From: Melioribacter roseus
GTDB taxonomy: Bacteria; Bacteroidota; Ignavibacteria; Ignavibacteriales; Melioribacteraceae
NCBI GenBank assembly: GCA_020726285.1
Contig: DYSW01000002.1
Coordinates: 59,059-123,058, forward strand
Direction of reading: 5' to 3'
DNA: 64,000 nucleotides
Both the position numbers and the translations under genes were made by a program. Below, one piece after another: positions 27,146 to 36,186 of the stretch. The notes under the pieces were generated by a model. It was not told the DNA's origin and made no database searches. It saw only the letters and a program-made list of their open reading frames with translations. The number at the start of each line of letters is the position of its first letter. Within the stretch, counting starts at the first letter, position 1.

Positions 27146-27211
27146 TTTTTATCTCGAAAATTGAGAGCGAAAATATAAGGTATGAGTTTGAATTATGCAA
27201 GTAAAATTTAG

Positions 27212-27284
27212 AGCGAACGACGGGATTCGAACCCGCGACATTCAGCTTGGGAAGCTGACACTCTACCTACTGAGTTACGTTCGC
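27212..27284 (-). tRNA. tRNA-Gly (anticodon CCC)
   Basis: On the minus strand GCGAACG pairs with CGTTCGC, and the discriminator is T. The anticodon stem TCAGC/GCTGA encloses the loop TTCCCAA, giving CCC, the reader of the GGG codon. The T-arm has GGTTCGAATCC. It is separated from tRNA-Val by 66 nt and is probably co-transcribed with it. Confidence 0.94.
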
Positions 27285-27660
27285 AAAATATTTTAATTAT
27301 TTGGTACTCAAAATACAAAATTTCATTAATTTTTATTTAGCAAATAGCTGATTTAGATTACGTTTTAGTATGTTCTTATTTTATATGAGGATTTTCGGTT
27401 TTAGTTTTTGTAGACGCAGTGAAAATTCTAAATTATGGATAAAAAGAGGGAAATCGATTAGTTGCAATGCCGTTATTTGCTAAAAGAAGAAGAATAATTA
27501 AATGAAGTTGTATTTTGGAACATAAAAGTAGGTTAGTTATCTGGATAATTTTTTATAAGATTTATTAAAACATAATATCTAAAAGTCACAAATCTAGTTG
27601 AATGTTAAATTTAATTTTTAACCTAAACCTCAGCCTTAACTTCAAGCAATCCGTAATTCG
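27285..27660. other. intergenic stretch with no recognised gene
   Basis: About 375 bases between tRNA-Gly and the trpS promoter region. The sequence is AT-rich, has only very short open frames on both strands, and no hairpin with a T-run stands out. I see no RNA family that I recognise. The minus-strand tRNA promoter should lie at its left end. Confidence 0.5.
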
Positions 27661-27679
27661 ATAATTCATTTGATTTTCT

Positions 27680-27687
27680 TATCTTTG
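27680..27687 (+). promoter_or_regulatory. candidate -7 element (TATCTTTG) of the trpS operon
   Basis: TATCTTTG matches the Bacteroidota -7 consensus TAnnTTTG and lies 24 bases before the first trpS ATG, giving a leader of roughly 18 nt. At the -33 distance only TTC is seen rather than TTG, so the upstream element is weak. Confidence 0.4.
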
Positions 27688-27711
27688 CAAGTCTAAAAAT
27701 TACAAAGGTTT

Positions 27712-28692
27712 ATGAAAATGAAAAGAATACTAAGCGGAATGCGTCCGACAGGGAAATTGCATATTGGTCATTATGTTGGAGCTTTAGAAAATTGGATAGA
27801 ATTACAAAAAAAATACGAAAGTTATCATCTTATTGCAGATTATCACGTATTAACAACAACTTTAGATTCATCAAATATTTACGAAAATACGCTGGAAATG
27901 GTAATGGATTGGCTTGCAGCTGGAATCGAACCAGAAACAACGCCAATGTTTCGTCAATCACAAATAAAAGAACATTCAGAATTATTTTTAATTTTTTCGA
28001 TGCTCATTACCAAAGCAAGATTGGAACGAAATCCCACTTTGAAAGAACAAGTTCGCGATTTGAATATTGACAACATAATTTTCGGACATCTCGGTTATCC
28101 AATTTTGCAAAGTGCCGATATTCTTCTTTACAAAGGAGAACTTGTCCCAGTTGGCGAAGATCAAGTTCCGCATGTTGAAATTACACGAGAAATTGCTCGG
28201 AAATTCAATAATCAATATGGTATTGTTTTCCCAGAAAGTGAACCACTTTTAACCAAATTTTCTCGCTTGCCCGGACTTGATGGACAAGCAAAAATGAGTA
28301 AATCACTCGGAAATACAATTTTAATGAGTGATAATAAAGAAGAACTTACTGCAAAAATTCGAAAAGCTGTTACAGATCCACAAAAAGTACGAAGAAACGA
28401 CCCGGGACATCCTGAAGTTTGTACAATTTTCACATATCACAAAAAGTTTAATGCCGATGAAGCTTCAGAAATTGAAACAAATTGCAAATCTGGTGCTTTA
28501 GGTTGCGTAGATTGCAAACTAAAATGTGCAACAAAGATTGATGAATTTCTTTCTCCAATGCGAGAAAAAAGAATTATTTATGAAAACGACAAGCAAAAAG
28601 TTGTAGAAATTTTGCACGAAGGTGAAAAAATAGCTAATAAAGTTGCAAAAGCCACAATGGACGAAGTAAGACAAGTGATGAAATTAGGCTAA
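27712..28692 (+). CDS. trpS: tryptophanyl-tRNA synthetase with four-cysteine motif
   Basis: TrpRS charges tRNA-Trp. The 326-residue class I enzyme has its HIGH box (H-I-G-H, 17-20) after G-M-R-P-T-G and K-M-S-K-S at 194-198. Cys237, Cys258, Cys265 and Cys268 form C-x20-C-x6-C-x2-C, close to the C-x22-C-x6-C-x2-C ligand set of the 4Fe-4S cluster in the Thermotoga maritima enzyme; Cys272 is an extra cysteine. Two ATGs compete: 27712 lies close to the AAAGG site, while 27718 has better spacing. It opens an eight-gene run, with scpA beginning 3 nt later. Confidence 0.95.
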   Translation: MKMKRILSGMRPTGKLHIGHYVGALENWIELQKKYESYHLIADYHVLTTTLDSSNIYENTLEMVMDWLAAGIEPETTPMFRQSQIKEHSELFLIFSMLITKARLERNPTLKEQVRDLNIDNIIFGHLGYPILQSADILLYKGELVPVGEDQVPHVEITREIARKFNNQYGIVFPESEPLLTKFSRLPGLDGQAKMSKSLGNTILMSDNKEELTAKIRKAVTDPQKVRRNDPGHPEVCTIFTYHKKFNADEASEIETNCKSGALGCVDCKLKCATKIDEFLSPMREKRIIYENDKQKVVEILHEGEKIANKVAKATMDEVRQVMKLG

Positions 28693-28694
28693 AA

Positions 28695-29411
28695 GTGTAT
28701 AAAATTAAACTTGAGCAGTTCGAAGGACCATTAGATTTACTTCTTTTTTTCATTAAAAGAGATGAATTGGATATTTACAATATTCCAATTTCATATATCA
28801 CAAAAAATTTTATTGAATACATCAATTTAATGGAAGAATTAAATCTTGAAATTGCTGGCGATTTTATTCTAATGGCTGCAACATTAATGCAAATAAAAGT
28901 GAAAATGTTACTTCCGCGTGAAAAAAATCAAAAAGGCGAGGAAATTGACCCACGTGAAGAATTAGTTCAAAAACTTTTGGAATACAAGCGTTATAAAGAA
29001 ATGTCGGAAGAATTTTCAATTCTTGAAAGCGAGCAAAGAAAAGTATTTTATCGTGGATATTTTGAGGAAGATGAAAAACAAAAAATGGATAACCTTGGCA
29101 CTTTACTAAAAAATATAACACTTTTCGACCTTGCAAGAGCATTCAAAAAGGCAATAGATTCCAAACCAATTGAGCCAATTCATACTATTGAGAAAATTAA
29201 TATCAGTATTGAAGAACAAATGAATTTCGTTCTAAATAAAATTGGTTCAAATAGAAGCATTTCATTTTTGGTGCTTGTTGAAGAATTTACACACCGAATA
29301 ATTGTTGTTGTAACTTTTATTGCCGTTCTCGAAATGGTGAAACTTGGCAAAATTGATTTACACGAGTCGGAAAATTTTAATGATTTTGAGATATTTAAGC
29401 TAAATGGATAA
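28695..29411 (+). CDS. scpA: segregation and condensation protein A
   Basis: ScpA is the kleisin that bridges the heads of the SMC dimer. The 238-residue protein opens with the family signature F-E-G-P-L-D-L-L-L, then D-E-L-D-I-Y-N-I-P and, further in, a helical linker with L-L-E-Y-K-R-Y-K. The C-terminal winged helix ends the protein. Translation probably starts at GTG, three bases after trpS. Its end overlaps scpB by 8 nt; smc itself is at 8.5-12.1 kb on the other strand. Confidence 0.95.
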   Translation: MYKIKLEQFEGPLDLLLFFIKRDELDIYNIPISYITKNFIEYINLMEELNLEIAGDFILMAATLMQIKVKMLLPREKNQKGEEIDPREELVQKLLEYKRYKEMSEEFSILESEQRKVFYRGYFEEDEKQKMDNLGTLLKNITLFDLARAFKKAIDSKPIEPIHTIEKINISIEEQMNFVLNKIGSNRSISFLVLVEEFTHRIIVVVTFIAVLEMVKLGKIDLHESENFNDFEIFKLNG

Positions 29412-30045
29412 AGAATATAAATCTATAATAGAAGCAATAATATTTGCTTCGGACGAACCGATTAAAGAAAAAGATATTTTAACGGTTCTAAAAGAAATTG
29501 ACGGAGAAGATATCCGTTTAAAACTTGGCGAATTAAAATCGCTTGTTGATGAATTAAATGATGAATACACAGCAACAAATCGTTCGTTTAAAATCCGAGC
29601 AATTGCTGGTGGATTTACCTTTGCAACAAACATAGAATATTCAAAATACGTTGGATTTTTAACAACAGAAAAAAGTAAACGAAGATTAAGCCAATCAGCT
29701 TTAGAAACACTTGCACTTGTTGCTTATAAACAACCAATCACAAAACCAGAAGTAGAATCTTTGCGCGGTGTAAATTCCGATTATATGCTAACAACTTTGC
29801 TCGAAAAAAATCTAATAAAAATTGATGGAAGAGCCGAGACTATTGGTCGCCCGCTTTTATACACTACAACAGAGGAATTCCTAAAATATTTTGGGTTAAA
29901 TACACTCGCCGATTTACCAAAACCACGAGAAATAGACGATATTATGAAAGATGCTGATTTCTTGGAACAACGCCGACAGTTAATGTTGAACCAAATTGAA
30001 GAAGAAATGGAAGAAGGAATAGAAGAAAATGATGAGACTGAATAA
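29404..30045 (+). CDS. scpB: segregation and condensation protein B
   Basis: ScpB forms a dimer that binds ScpA and regulates SMC. The 213-residue protein carries two winged-helix domains. It has I-E-A-I-I-F-A-S-D-E-P near the N-terminus, then the conserved L-S-Q-S-A-L-E-T-L-A-L-V-A-Y-K-Q-P-I-T and L-R-G-V-N-S, and G-R-P-L-L-Y-T-T-T-E-E-F-L in the second domain. The acidic C-terminal tail is typical. It overlaps scpA by 8 nt and the pseudouridine synthase by 17 nt. Confidence 0.95.
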   Translation: MDKEYKSIIEAIIFASDEPIKEKDILTVLKEIDGEDIRLKLGELKSLVDELNDEYTATNRSFKIRAIAGGFTFATNIEYSKYVGFLTTEKSKRRLSQSALETLALVAYKQPITKPEVESLRGVNSDYMLTTLLEKNLIKIDGRAETIGRPLLYTTTEEFLKYFGLNTLADLPKPREIDDIMKDADFLEQRRQLMLNQIEEEMEEGIEENDETE

Positions 30046-30730
30046 ATTTTTAGCTGAAAGTGGAGTTGCTTCTCGACGAAAAGCTGATGAATTAATTGTT
30101 CAAGGAAGAGTAGATGTAAACTTAAAAACTATATCTGAATTAGGTTACGAAATTGATGAAACCAAAGACGTTGTTATGGTTGATGGGGAAAAAGTAAAGA
30201 TTGAATCGAAAGTATATTATATTCTAAATAAACCGAAAGGCTACGTTACAACAACATCTGACGAAAGACATCGCCCAACAGTTGTGCAGTTAATAAAAAC
30301 AAATAAAGCAATATTTCCCGTTGGAAGGTTAGATTTTAACACAACAGGTATTTTATTGCTAACAAACGATGGCGAGTTCGCTAATAAACTTACACATCCA
30401 TCTTTTAAAGCCGAAAGAATTTACACAGCAAAATTAAATTATGATTTAGATGAAAAGCACGCTGAAAAGTTATTAAACGGAATTATGATTGAAAGAAGGA
30501 AAAGTAAATTCACAATTTGCGAAGTACTTGGAAAAAACAATAAAACGAAAATTAAAGTTGGTACGTTAGAAGGAAGAAATCACTTTGTAAAAAAAATGTT
30601 TGAAACACTCGGTTACAAAGTACTTGAACTAAATCGCGAAAGTTTCGGGAAATTCAAACTTGGAACATTACCATTAGGACATTACATAGAATTAACAAAA
30701 TCTGAAATAGATAGAATAATTTCAAAATAG
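30029..30730 (+). CDS. rRNA pseudouridine synthase (RsuA/RluB family)
   Basis: A 233-residue protein with an N-terminal S4 RNA-binding domain (L-N-K-F-L-A-E-S-G-V-A-S-R-R-K-A) followed by the RsuA/RluB catalytic domain. The catalytic aspartate is in G-R-L-D-F-N-T-T-G, and L-L-L-T-N-D-G-E and G-R-N-H-F-V-K-K-M-F follow. Enzymes of this type modify 23S rRNA (RluB, RluE, RluF) or 16S rRNA (RsuA); its position after scpAB, as in many genomes, favours RluB. The first two codons are both ATG and lie inside the scpB end. Confidence 0.9.
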   Translation: MMRLNKFLAESGVASRRKADELIVQGRVDVNLKTISELGYEIDETKDVVMVDGEKVKIESKVYYILNKPKGYVTTTSDERHRPTVVQLIKTNKAIFPVGRLDFNTTGILLLTNDGEFANKLTHPSFKAERIYTAKLNYDLDEKHAEKLLNGIMIERRKSKFTICEVLGKNNKTKIKVGTLEGRNHFVKKMFETLGYKVLELNRESFGKFKLGTLPLGHYIELTKSEIDRIISK

Positions 30731-30738
30731 GAGAATTA

Positions 30739-32247
30739 GTGGAAAACCAGAATACACAAGAAATAAATGATTTGATTGTAAGACGACTCGAAGAACTTGA
30801 AGAATTAAAGAAAAGAGGCGTAAATCCTTTTGGATACGAATTTCACACAGATAGCAATTCCGAACAAATAAAACAAAATTTTGACCAACTTGAAGGAAAA
30901 GATGTAAATATTGCAGGCAGAATTATGGCAATTCGTAAAATGGGGAAAGCATCTTTTGTCCATTTACAAGATAATTGCGGAAAAATTCAATTTTATATAC
31001 GATTGGATGATGTTGGCGAGGAATCTTATTCCAATTTCAAGCTATTTGATATTGGCGATATTGTTGGAATTTCGGGATTTGTGTTCAAAACAAAAACTGG
31101 TGAAATTTCTGTACACGCTAAAACAATTCAACTACTTGCAAAATCAATTCGACCAATTCCAATTGCAAAAGAATCAATCGATGAACAAGGAAACAAGGTA
31201 ATTCACGACCAATTTGCTGATAAAGAAATGCGTTATCGACAAAGATATGTCGATTTGATTGTGAATCCCGATGTAAAAGACACATTCAAAAAACGAAGTA
31301 AAATTATTTCCGAAATTAGAAATTATCTTGACAAAAATAATTTTCTTGAGGTTGAAACTCCAATTCTTCAACCACTTTATGGCGGAGCAGCCGCAAGACC
31401 ATTTATAACTCATCACAATGCGTTAGATACAACTCTTTATATGAGAATTGCTGACGAGCTTTATTTAAAAAGACTGATTGTTGGTGGTTTTGATGCAGTT
31501 TATGAAATATCAAAAGATTTTAGAAATGAAGGAATGGATAGAACACACAATCCCGAATTTACAATGATGGAACTTTACATTGCTTATAAAGATTACAATT
31601 GGATGATGGTTTTTGTCGAAGAAATGTTCAAACAAATTGCCGAAAAAGTATTTGGTACAACAATTTTTGAGATTGAAGGAAACCAAATAGATTTTGGAAA
31701 ACCTTGGAATAGAATCTCAATGGTTGATGAATTACAAAAAGTTACCGATTTGGATGTTCTTTCCGCAACTAAAGATGAATTAAAGGCGGAATTATTAAAA
31801 CATCATATTAAACCTGAAGCTGGAGATAGCAAAGGAAAATTGATTGACCAACTATTTGAAATTACAATTCAAAATAATCTTATTCAGCCAACATTTATAA
31901 TTGATTATCCTGTTGAACTTTCTCCACTTGCAAAAAAACACCGAACTCGCGAAGGATTAGTCGAACGATTTGAAGGTTTTGTTGTTGGAAGAGAAATCTG
32001 TAACGCCTTCACAGAATTAAATGACCCAATCGATCAAAAAGAACGTTTTGAAGACCAATCAAAAACACGCGATGAAGGTGATGAAGAAGCTCATCAAGTA
32101 GATTATGATTACGTTAGAGCTTTAGAATACGGAATGCCACCAACAGCTGGTTTAGGCGTTGGAATTGACAGATTAGTAATGTTGTTTACAAATCATAGTT
32201 CAATCCGAGACGTAATTCTATTTCCACAAATGAAAGCGGAAAAATAA
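30739..32247 (+). CDS. lysS: lysyl-tRNA synthetase, class II
   Basis: LysRS charges tRNA-Lys. The 502-residue protein has an N-terminal OB-fold anticodon-binding domain (G-R-I-M-A-I-R-K-M-G-K-A) and a class II core: motif 1 around V-E-T-P-I-L, motif 2 as F-R-N-E-G-M-D-R-T-H-N-P-E-F and motif 3 as G-L-G-V-G-I-D-R-L-V-M-L. The start codon is GTG, with AGGAG eight bases upstream. It lies 8 nt after the pseudouridine synthase and 2 nt before a DUF2279 gene. Confidence 0.96.
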   Translation: MENQNTQEINDLIVRRLEELEELKKRGVNPFGYEFHTDSNSEQIKQNFDQLEGKDVNIAGRIMAIRKMGKASFVHLQDNCGKIQFYIRLDDVGEESYSNFKLFDIGDIVGISGFVFKTKTGEISVHAKTIQLLAKSIRPIPIAKESIDEQGNKVIHDQFADKEMRYRQRYVDLIVNPDVKDTFKKRSKIISEIRNYLDKNNFLEVETPILQPLYGGAAARPFITHHNALDTTLYMRIADELYLKRLIVGGFDAVYEISKDFRNEGMDRTHNPEFTMMELYIAYKDYNWMMVFVEEMFKQIAEKVFGTTIFEIEGNQIDFGKPWNRISMVDELQKVTDLDVLSATKDELKAELLKHHIKPEAGDSKGKLIDQLFEITIQNNLIQPTFIIDYPVELSPLAKKHRTREGLVERFEGFVVGREICNAFTELNDPIDQKERFEDQSKTRDEGDEEAHQVDYDYVRALEYGMPPTAGLGVGIDRLVMLFTNHSSIRDVILFPQMKAEK

Positions 32248-32249
32248 TC

Positions 32250-33185
32250 TTGCGATTTATTCACGCTTTTGCAATATTTTTTATAATCAACTCGGTTTTT
32301 GCTCAAAATCAAGTTGACAGTTTGTCTAACTCAACAACATATTTAAATAGAGATTTCCAGTTAAGTAAATTGAATTTGCAAAACATTCCCAATGTTGAAA
32401 AACTACCAGAATTTCAAGAAGAATTAGATTGGGGTTATCTCGCTTTAGGAAGTGCAATTACACTTACCGCTGGTTTGGGAGTACATTTTTATCAAGCAAA
32501 TGCTTGGTGGCAAGACCAAAGTGCTGAATTTCACGTTGTGAATGATTGGAAATATGCTCGCGGAATTGATAAATTCGGCCATTTATATGCAACTCAATTG
32601 CTTGCTCACGGATTTAGTACTTTCCTTGAAACAACCAATCTTTCTGATGAACATAATGCAATAATAAGTTCAAGTTTAGCTTTTTTATTTGAAATTTATG
32701 TCGAAATTGAAGATGGCTACGGTCCAAATTGGGGATTTTCTCCAGGTGATGCAACAATGGATTTACTTGGAGCAAGTTACTATTCGGCACAATATTATTT
32801 TCCTTTACTTAAGAATTTTCAACCACGAATAAGCTATTATCCTACAAAAAAAGTTCTTGAAGGAAATACAAATGCAATAATAATTGATGATTACGAAGGA
32901 CAAACTTTTTGGATTGCAACTCGGGTTGAGAAATTACTTCCCAAAGACTACAGAGATTATTGGCCAAATTGGCTTATGCTTTCATTTGGAACTTCAGCAC
33001 GGAATCTTGATGGCGGTGGTGGTGGAATTAATGAATTTTACTTGGCTTTAGATTATGATCCGCTTGAATTACCAATTCACGGTAAATTTGCTAATTTCAT
33101 TAAAAATTCGTTAGATTACCTACATTTTCCAATGCCTGGAATTCGCATTTCTCCAAATTTTGCTGGATTTTCAATTGTTTACTAA
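32250..33185 (+). CDS. DUF2279 (YfiM-like) exported protein
   Basis: A 311-residue protein beginning at TTG, with a clear signal peptide (about 1-18, ending V-F-A-Q). A hydrophobic helix lies near residues 65-80, then D-K-F-G-H-L-Y-A-T-Q and F-E-I-Y-V-E-I-E-D-G-Y-G, which match DUF2279/YfiM proteins thought to sit in the periplasm or outer membrane. A long C-terminal part without clear family follows and includes a G-G-G-G-G run. The function is unknown. It lies 2 nt after lysS and overlaps the next glycosyltransferase frame, so it belongs to the same transcript. Confidence 0.75.
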   Translation: MRFIHAFAIFFIINSVFAQNQVDSLSNSTTYLNRDFQLSKLNLQNIPNVEKLPEFQEELDWGYLALGSAITLTAGLGVHFYQANAWWQDQSAEFHVVNDWKYARGIDKFGHLYATQLLAHGFSTFLETTNLSDEHNAIISSSLAFLFEIYVEIEDGYGPNWGFSPGDATMDLLGASYYSAQYYFPLLKNFQPRISYYPTKKVLEGNTNAIIIDDYEGQTFWIATRVEKLLPKDYRDYWPNWLMLSFGTSARNLDGGGGGINEFYLALDYDPLELPIHGKFANFIKNSLDYLHFPMPGIRISPNFAGFSIVY

Positions 33186-33921
33186 TCAAAAAATAAAGTA
33201 TTCATTTATAATTCCCACTTTGAATGAACAAAAACTGATTAGTAATTTGCTTTCAACTTTGCGAGATTACCAAAAAACATCAAATTATTCTTTCGAAATA
33301 ATTATTTCAGATGGCGGTAGCAAAGACAAGACAACCGAAATCGCCCGTAAATTCACAAACAAAGTGTTTATTCATTCTGAAAATCGCCGACAAAGAATTG
33401 CAGAGGGAAGAAATGTTGGTGCTCAAAATGCTGAAGGCGAAATTCTAATTTTCATCAATTGTGATGTGAAAATCGAAAACTATGAAAAATTCTTCGAAAT
33501 AATTGAACGAAAATTTATAAATCATAATTTTATCGCCCTAACATTTGCAGTCCAAGTTTTCCCAGAAGAAGAGAAATTATCTGACAAAATATTCTTGTCA
33601 TTTTATAATCAATATTTTCACTTACTTAATTATTTGGGAATGGGAATGGGTAGAGGAGAATGCCAAGTTATTAAAAAACGAGACTTTATCGAAATTGGCG
33701 GTTATGACGAAAATAAAGTCGCGGGTGAAGATTTTGACCTTTTTATGAGATTACGCCGAAAAGGTAAAATTCTTTTTTATCAAAAGTTTAAAATATTCGA
33801 ATCTCCGCGAAGATATCGCAAATTTGGACATTGGCGAATTCTACTTTCTTGGTTTATAAATGCAATTAGCGTACTTTTGTTCAATAAATCAATTTCGAAG
33901 CAATGGGAAGAAGTTAGATGA
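33160..33921 (+). CDS. glycosyltransferase family 2 protein
   Basis: About 253 residues with the GT-A fold: S-F-I-I-P-T-L-N-E near the start, I-I-I-S-D-G-G-S-K-D, G-A-Q-N-A-E-G-E and later G-G-Y-D-E and G-E-D-F-D-L-F-M-R-L. The usual DxD is N-C-D-V here. The C-terminus has a hydrophobic segment that may attach it to the membrane. No ATG is available; TTG at 33160 or 33175 must be used, and both overlap the preceding gene. Acceptor and sugar are unknown, but DUF2279 and Wzi-like neighbours suggest surface polysaccharide or lipid work. Confidence 0.82.
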   Translation: MLDFQLFTNQKIKYSFIIPTLNEQKLISNLLSTLRDYQKTSNYSFEIIISDGGSKDKTTEIARKFTNKVFIHSENRRQRIAEGRNVGAQNAEGEILIFINCDVKIENYEKFFEIIERKFINHNFIALTFAVQVFPEEEKLSDKIFLSFYNQYFHLLNYLGMGMGRGECQVIKKRDFIEIGGYDENKVAGEDFDLFMRLRRKGKILFYQKFKIFESPRRYRKFGHWRILLSWFINAISVLLFNKSISKQWEEVR

Positions 33922-35552
33922 GAAAAATTGTATTTTTATTTTTGGTTGTTTCCCAAATTTCATATTCACAAGTGAATTTTGTTCCAGTTGACCACAAAAT
34001 ATACTCTTTTTTAGAAAGAATATCAGTTGCAAATTTTATTACCAATTACAATTCATTCGAAATTCCTAAAAGTGGGAAAGAAATTGGCGGTTATTTATCT
34101 GAAATCAACAAGACAAAATTAAGCTCGATTGACCAAGCTAAATTAGATGATTTTTTAGATGAATTTCAACTTGAGATTACGGGTGAAACTAAAAGTATTC
34201 AATCAATTGTTGACAATCCTAATTTTGCAGTAACACGTGGAACAAGATTTTTTTATTTCAATAAAGATAATTCCAACAATAATTTATATGTCAAATTACT
34301 CAGCGAGACAAAATTCATCTCACAAATTGATGATAAAAAGGCAGTTTCCGTTGCTCCATTTAAATTTGGAGGAGAAATTGGAGGTACATTTGCCAACAAT
34401 TTTGGATTTCAAATTCAAGGAATAAATGGCTCGTTTTTCGGGGAAAAATCAATCTTAGTAGAAGATACTGAATATGACAATAATTATAAATTCAATTTAC
34501 CAGATTCCCAAGCTGGTAGTAGTTTTTATGATGAAACTCGCGGGAGTTTAATATATCAGAATCAGAATTTTATTTTTAGATTTGGAAGAGACAGAATTAA
34601 ACTTGGTTACGGAAATGAAAAATCGGTTTTAGGCGAAAATGCACCAATTTTTGATTTTGCACAAATGCAAATAAAATACAATATCTTCAACTTTTCTTAT
34701 TTGCACGCAAAGCTAATGCAAGATGAAAATCCACAAAACGAGACGAAAAGAGATGTTTTGGAAAAATATTTTGTGTTTCATCGGCTTTCGGCTCAAATCA
34801 CAAAAAACACAAATTTCAGTTTAGGAGAGCTTGCAATTTATAGCAATCGTGGAATCGATTTAAGTTATGTTAATCCGTTGGCATTCTACAAAAGTATAGA
34901 GCATTACAATCAAGATAGAGATAATACAATTCTCTTTACAGATATTAAAATTGAAAATCTATTCAATTTTATGTCATTATACGGTTCATTTTTTGTTGAT
35001 GATATGGATTTTGGGCAAATTGGAAGTGGTTGGTACGGTAATAAAACAATGTGGGATTTTGGTATTTCTTTCATTCCGTCAGTTTTCGAAAGTGATTTCT
35101 TTTCTGCACAATTTATTCATATCGAGCCTTATTTTTACACTCATCATCTTTTTGGAAATAATTTCACTCATTTTGATAAACTTATGAACGATAATTTAAT
35201 GCCGAATAGTGAACTTTTTGGATTACTCTATAAGTTTTCTTTAACTCGAGATTTAGATTTTGAGATAAATTATAAGTTTTATCGAAATGGGAAAAATCCA
35301 TTAGACGAAAATGCGGAAGTTGAAGAGAATGTTGGTGGAGATATAAATTTTGGACATCGAACAGAAGATGCAACTAAAATTATTTTTTTACAAGGTGATG
35401 TTTTAACTATAAATTCTATCAAAATTACCTCATTTTATAATTTTTTGAGATATTACCAATTCCTAATTTCAGCAGAATATCTTAATGAAGATTTTTTAAT
35501 TACGAATTCAAATTATGTCGAATTGCGTACTTCATTAAAAATACTTTTATAA
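33918..35552 (+). CDS. outer-membrane beta-barrel protein, Wzi-like capsule assembly family
   Basis: A 544-residue protein with signal peptide (about 1-17, ending S-Y-S-Q). The mature part begins V-P-V-D-H-K-I-Y-S-F-L-E-R, as in the capsule-assembly Wzi family of Bacteroidota. Many alternating aromatic/polar strands follow and include F-R-F-G-R-D-R-I-K-L-G-Y-G. This supports an outer-membrane barrel. Wzi of E. coli binds capsule at the surface; whether this organism makes a capsule cannot be told here. It overlaps the glycosyltransferase by 4 nt and is the last gene of the run started by trpS. Confidence 0.7.
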   Translation: MRKIVFLFLVVSQISYSQVNFVPVDHKIYSFLERISVANFITNYNSFEIPKSGKEIGGYLSEINKTKLSSIDQAKLDDFLDEFQLEITGETKSIQSIVDNPNFAVTRGTRFFYFNKDNSNNNLYVKLLSETKFISQIDDKKAVSVAPFKFGGEIGGTFANNFGFQIQGINGSFFGEKSILVEDTEYDNNYKFNLPDSQAGSSFYDETRGSLIYQNQNFIFRFGRDRIKLGYGNEKSVLGENAPIFDFAQMQIKYNIFNFSYLHAKLMQDENPQNETKRDVLEKYFVFHRLSAQITKNTNFSLGELAIYSNRGIDLSYVNPLAFYKSIEHYNQDRDNTILFTDIKIENLFNFMSLYGSFFVDDMDFGQIGSGWYGNKTMWDFGISFIPSVFESDFFSAQFIHIEPYFYTHHLFGNNFTHFDKLMNDNLMPNSELFGLLYKFSLTRDLDFEINYKFYRNGKNPLDENAEVEENVGGDINFGHRTEDATKIIFLQGDVLTINSIKITSFYNFLRYYQFLISAEYLNEDFLITNSNYVELRTSLKILL

Positions 35553-35616
35553 TGTGATTTATATCAATTGATTCTTGAAATAGAATTATTATTTTTTTCC
35601 CAAAATATTATTTGTT

Positions 35617-36186
35617 ATGAACCAAAACTTTAAATACTTAAACAAAGAACACTTTTTATACTCCTACAAAGAATTTTCTCCAAGAATCCATTCATCTGTA
35701 TTTGTTGGACCTGGAGTGAAAATTGTTGGAAATGTTGAGATTGGGGAAAATTCTTCAATCTGGCACAATTCTATTGTTCGTGGTGATGTAAATTGGGTAA
35801 AAATTGGAAAAATGACAAATATACAAGATTTATCTATGTTACATGTAACCGTAAATGAATTTCCATTAAGTATTGGTAATAAAGTTACCATTGGACATGC
35901 TGTTAAGTTACACGGTTGTACAATTGAAGATTTAACATTAATCGGAATTGGTGCAGTAGTTTTGGATGGTGCGATTGTAAAAGAAAATTCAATAGTGGCA
36001 GCTGGTTCAGTTGTACGTCCAAATTTTGTTGTGCCAAGCGGAGTTTTAGTTGCTGGCGTTCCTGCAAAAATTGTAAGATATTTAACTAAAGATGAAATTG
36101 ATTATTTTGAAAAATCTGCTCAACATTATATCGATTATACAGAAATAACGATGCAATCTTTTAGAGAGCAACAAAATGAAAATTAA
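35617..36186 (+). CDS. gamma-carbonic-anhydrase-family hexapeptide protein
   Basis: A 189-residue left-handed beta-helix protein with repeating I/V-G-x4 hexapeptides from residue 28 to about 150, for example I-G-E-N-S-S-I-W and V-R-G-D-V-N. The histidines in L-H-V-T and G-H-A-V-K-L-H-G-C match the three zinc ligands of gamma carbonic anhydrases, but many family members have no proven activity. It has an ATG after an AT-rich leader and overlaps the following MBL hydrolase by 11 nt. Confidence 0.85.
   Translation: MNQNFKYLNKEHFLYSYKEFSPRIHSSVFVGPGVKIVGNVEIGENSSIWHNSIVRGDVNWVKIGKMTNIQDLSMLHVTVNEFPLSIGNKVTIGHAVKLHGCTIEDLTLIGIGAVVLDGAIVKENSIVAAGSVVRPNFVVPSGVLVAGVPAKIVRYLTKDEIDYFEKSAQHYIDYTEITMQSFREQQNEN

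Noticed and set aside
35579-35616. Promoter before the gamma carbonic anhydrase gene
   Set aside because: TATTATTTG is one base too long for TAnnTTTG, and no TTG fits, so I did not call it.
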